Assembly: GCF_036246005.1 (NCBI RefSeq)
Contig: NZ_CP109171.1
Coordinates: forward strand, 7,986,001 to 8,050,000
Source of the DNA: Streptomyces sp. NBC_01723
GTDB taxonomy: Bacteria > Actinomycetota > Actinomycetes > Streptomycetales > Streptomycetaceae
Reading direction: 5' to 3'
Length of the DNA stretch: 64,000 bases
The notes under the pieces are model-generated. The model was not told the DNA's origin and searched no databases. It saw nothing but the letters and a program-made list of their open reading frames with translations. The position numbers and the translations under genes are program-made. This document shows, piece after piece, positions 61,901 through 64,000 of this stretch; within the stretch, counting starts at the first letter, position 1, and the number at the start of each line of letters is the position of its first letter.

Positions 61901-63490
61901 CTAGGCCCTCATTTCGCGCTCAGAGCGCTTGGGGGCCCTGGCCGTGACCGCGCACGCCGCCACCAGAGCCGCGAGCAGCAGGAGGCCCGCCGACCACCGG
62001 CTCGCAACGGTGAAGCCGTGCACCATGCCTTCGGCTGCGACCGGATCCTTCGGGTCCGGGCCCCGCAGTCGCCCGGCGACGTATCGGGCGGCGGCGCTCG
62101 CGGCGATGCTGTTCAGGAGCACCGTGCCGAGGGAACCGCCCACCTGCTGGAAGGTGGTGACCGTCGCGGACGTGATGCCCGAGTCCTCCGGCGCCACTCC
62201 GGCCGTCGCCGTCGCGTAGACCGGCATGAACGTCAGGCCCATTCCCAGGCCGAGCACCAAAAGCGCGGGCAGGACGTGGGTGACATAAGTGGAGTGCACG
62301 TCCAGACGAGTCAGCACCACCATGCCCGCGGCCGCCAGCACCATGCCGGACGTCATCAGCACCCGCGGCGCCGTGCGCGGCAGCAGCCGGGCCGCGACCT
62401 GTGCCGCACCCACGGCGATCGCCGCCGACATGGGCAGGAACGCCAGCCCCGTTTTGACGGGCGAGTAGCCGAGGACGGCCTGCAAGTAGTACGTCAGGAA
62501 CAGGAATGCGCCGAACATGCCGGCCGTGGCCAGGCCCATCGTGACGAACGCCCCCATCCGGGTGCGGTCCTTCAGGATCCGCAGGGGCAGCAGCGGACTG
62601 TCCCCGCGGCTCTGTCGCACCACGAAGGCGGCGAGCAGGACAGTGCCGCCCGCGAGTGGGGAGAGGATCAGCGGACTTGTCCAGCCGCGGAGTTCGGTCT
62701 CGCTGACGCCGTACACGATGGCGAGGAGTCCGCCGCAGCCCAGCAGCGCGCCGGACACGTCCAGGCGTACGCCCGGAAGGCTGGGGCGGTGCTCCAGGAA
62801 GGCGAGAGCACCGAGGAACGCGGCCACGGCGATGGGCACGTTGACGTACAGGGACCAGCGCCAGTTCAGGTACTCGGTCAGCAGGCCGCCCAGCACGAGG
62901 CCGAGAGCGCTGCCGCCGCCCGCCAGCGCGCCGTAGACACCGAACGCCTTGCCGCGGTCCCCGGGCTCGGTGAACGTCGTCGTCAGCAGCGACAGTGCGG
63001 AGGGTGCCAGGAGGGCAGCGAACACGCCCTGAAGGGCACGCGCCGCGAAAAGCGTCCAGGGATCGACCGCCGCACCGCCCAGCGCCGAGGCGGCGGCGAA
63101 GCCGATGAGGCCGATGAGGAAGGTGCGCTTGCGGCCCACCAGGTCGGCCACGCGGCCGCCGAGCAGCAGCAGACCGCCGAAGGCCAGCGTGTAGGCGGTG
63201 ATCACCCATTGCCGGCCGGAGTCCGAGATGGCCAGGTCGCGCTGAGCGGAGGGCAGGGCGATGTTCACGATGGTCCCGTCCAGGATCACCATCAGCTGCG
63301 CGAGTGAGATGGGGACGAGTGCCCACCAGCGCTTGGGATCGGGTGCGGCCGTGGTGGGGGTGTCGGAGACGCGGGCCGTCGCTGGTGGCCGGCCGGCATC
63401 CGTGGACCCGTCGGGGAAGTGCGGGTCGGTTGACGCGCTGTCGGGGGCCGTTCCGTCAGAGGCGGATGCCCTGTGGTGACGTTCTCTCAT
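61901..63490 (-). CDS. DHA2-type MFS multidrug exporter
   Basis: A 14-helix MFS protein of about 529 residues. Motif blocks include LDGTIVNIALPSAQRDL (motif D1 type), GGRVADLVGRKRTFLIG (motif A), ALQGVFAALLAPSALSLL (motif B) and the motif C region GALAGGGSALGLVLGGLLTEY. The N-terminal 55 residues are Ser/Thr/Pro-rich and probably flexible. No strong SD is near the start; ATG 63490 is chosen, while GTG 63499 is possible. It likely exports drugs or metabolites by proton antiport. Confidence 0.92.
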   Translation of the reverse strand: MRERHHRASASDGTAPDSASTDPHFPDGSTDAGRPPATARVSDTPTTAAPDPKRWWALVPISLAQLMVILDGTIVNIALPSAQRDLAISDSGRQWVITAYTLAFGGLLLLGGRVADLVGRKRTFLIGLIGFAAASALGGAAVDPWTLFAARALQGVFAALLAPSALSLLTTTFTEPGDRGKAFGVYGALAGGGSALGLVLGGLLTEYLNWRWSLYVNVPIAVAAFLGALAFLEHRPSLPGVRLDVSGALLGCGGLLAIVYGVSETELRGWTSPLILSPLAGGTVLLAAFVVRQSRGDSPLLPLRILKDRTRMGAFVTMGLATAGMFGAFLFLTYYLQAVLGYSPVKTGLAFLPMSAAIAVGAAQVAARLLPRTAPRVLMTSGMVLAAAGMVVLTRLDVHSTYVTHVLPALLVLGLGMGLTFMPVYATATAGVAPEDSGITSATVTTFQQVGGSLGTVLLNSIAASAAARYVAGRLRGPDPKDPVAAEGMVHGFTVASRWSAGLLLLAALVAACAVTARAPKRSEREMRA

Positions 63491-63854
63491 GGTGATCACA
63501 TTTCGGGTCAGGGTGCTGTCGAGTCAGCCGGGCAGGGGGCGTCGCGCGGGTCGGGCGGAGCAGCGTCGCCCTGAGCGGCATGGCGGCCGCCGGCAGGAGG
63601 GCATGCCGACGTGCGGGCCGGCCCGTGCGTGGGCTGCTCGCGTGTGGTCAGGAGTGCTGCTGTTTCACCGGTCTACGACGGGCCTGCCGAGGGACAGGGC
63701 GTCCGCGTGCCGCTGAGGCGACTTCGGAGCAGGCCGACGTCATGGCGACCGGCGAGGAGCCCCGTCCATGGGCGCGTAGCCCTGCGACCCCGTACGCAGA
63801 CCGCACGGGTGAAGGCAACTCAGGCAGATGCCGCAGGGAGTGGCTTGGGAATTC
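63491..63854. other. No supported gene seen
   Basis: Upstream of the MFS gene I see no protein family, promoter pair or long inverted repeat that I can support. Open frames here are GC-driven. Confidence 0.4.
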
Positions 63855-63929
63855 TTACCGCGCGCCGCAGAGGAACGAGGGCACACGGCCGGGGGCAACT
63901 ATGGCCGCAACAGCTTCAGAACGGTCCAT
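63855..63929 (-). CDS. 24-codon ORF with a strong ribosome-binding site
   Basis: GGAAGGAGG lies 7 nt before ATG 63929, and the frame MDRSEAVAAI-VAPGRVPSFL-CGAR ends at TAA 63855. The SD is the strongest in this end region. It may be a leader peptide or a short remnant; no leader signature such as attenuator-type repeats was recognised. It lies on the strand of the MFS gene, 365 nt upstream. Confidence 0.35.
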   Translation of the reverse strand: MDRSEAVAAIVAPGRVPSFLCGAR

Positions 63930-64000
63930 GTCTCTCGCCTCCTTCCGGCCGGGGCGCGCGGTGCGCGTCGACGCCGAACGCGTCGATGGGGACGGCGGAG

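Overview
The window is high-GC actinobacterial DNA, almost certainly Streptomyces. GTG and TTG starts are common, several genes have their -10 hexamer directly upstream of the start codon (leaderless type), secreted enzymes carry Tat or Sec signals, and the gene content (streptogrisin-type protease, GH16 glucanase with a ricin-type domain, CYP102-like P450, EF-G-binding FBP proteins) is typical of the genus. The rhamnose locus next to a stand-alone CYP102-type P450 resembles a chromosome-arm region of the S. coelicolor/S. lividans group. That is recognition from memory, not a search. No rRNA, tRNA, CRISPR array, complete insertion sequence or prophage was seen.

1-8.4 kb: photolyase (cut by the window edge), an NAD(P)-binding SDR fused to a DUF2867-like domain, a MarR regulator with an MMPL exporter, a PPOX-fold oxidoreductase, a small membrane protein, an MscS channel and a methyltransferase. 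8.4-12.5 kb: the most unusual part. An AT-rich promoter pocket leads into a 62-codon peptide gene and four translationally coupled genes: an unrecognised protein, two tandem paralogues of a DUF6895-like helical family, and a class C beta-lactamase-fold serine hydrolase. A perfect 15-bp hairpin with a UUCG loop lies just inside the second gene. The layout fits an undescribed modified-peptide (RiPP-like) cassette, but no product can be read from the sequence.

12.5-25.4 kb: secreted streptogrisin-like protease, PhoD phosphatase, a methyltransferase, a DauR-like regulator with a PLP ammonia-lyase, a cupin, a DHFR-like reductase, a MoxR/VWA pair, an FtsX-type ABC exporter, and the inverted remnants of an osmoprotectant ABC transporter.

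25.5-43.0 kb: a complete L-rhamnose island. A secreted GH78 rhamnosidase releases rhamnose. A four-component ABC importer takes it up, and the mutarotase, isomerase, kinase and a bifunctional aldolase/dehydrogenase convert it to DHAP and L-lactate. LutABC then oxidises lactate to pyruvate. A LacI-type regulator ends the importer operon. A shared TGAAA-N2-TTTCA-type site lies before the rhamnosidase, isomerase and importer genes. Each of the two divergent rha operons also contains a copy of the same hairpin-forming intergenic repeat.

43-64 kb: mixed housekeeping and accessory genes. These include peptidase and deacetylase families, a SigJ-like ECF sigma factor, a Cys-cluster/pentapeptide-repeat protein, a CYP102-like P450 with a divergent TetR regulator, an iron-box-controlled DUF2470 protein, an exported lactonase-like propeller, an ArAE-like membrane protein, two FBP paralogues, a ROK regulator, a probable structured RNA with terminator at about 57.5-57.65 kb, a PHP phosphoesterase, a GH16 glucanase and a DHA2-type MFS exporter.
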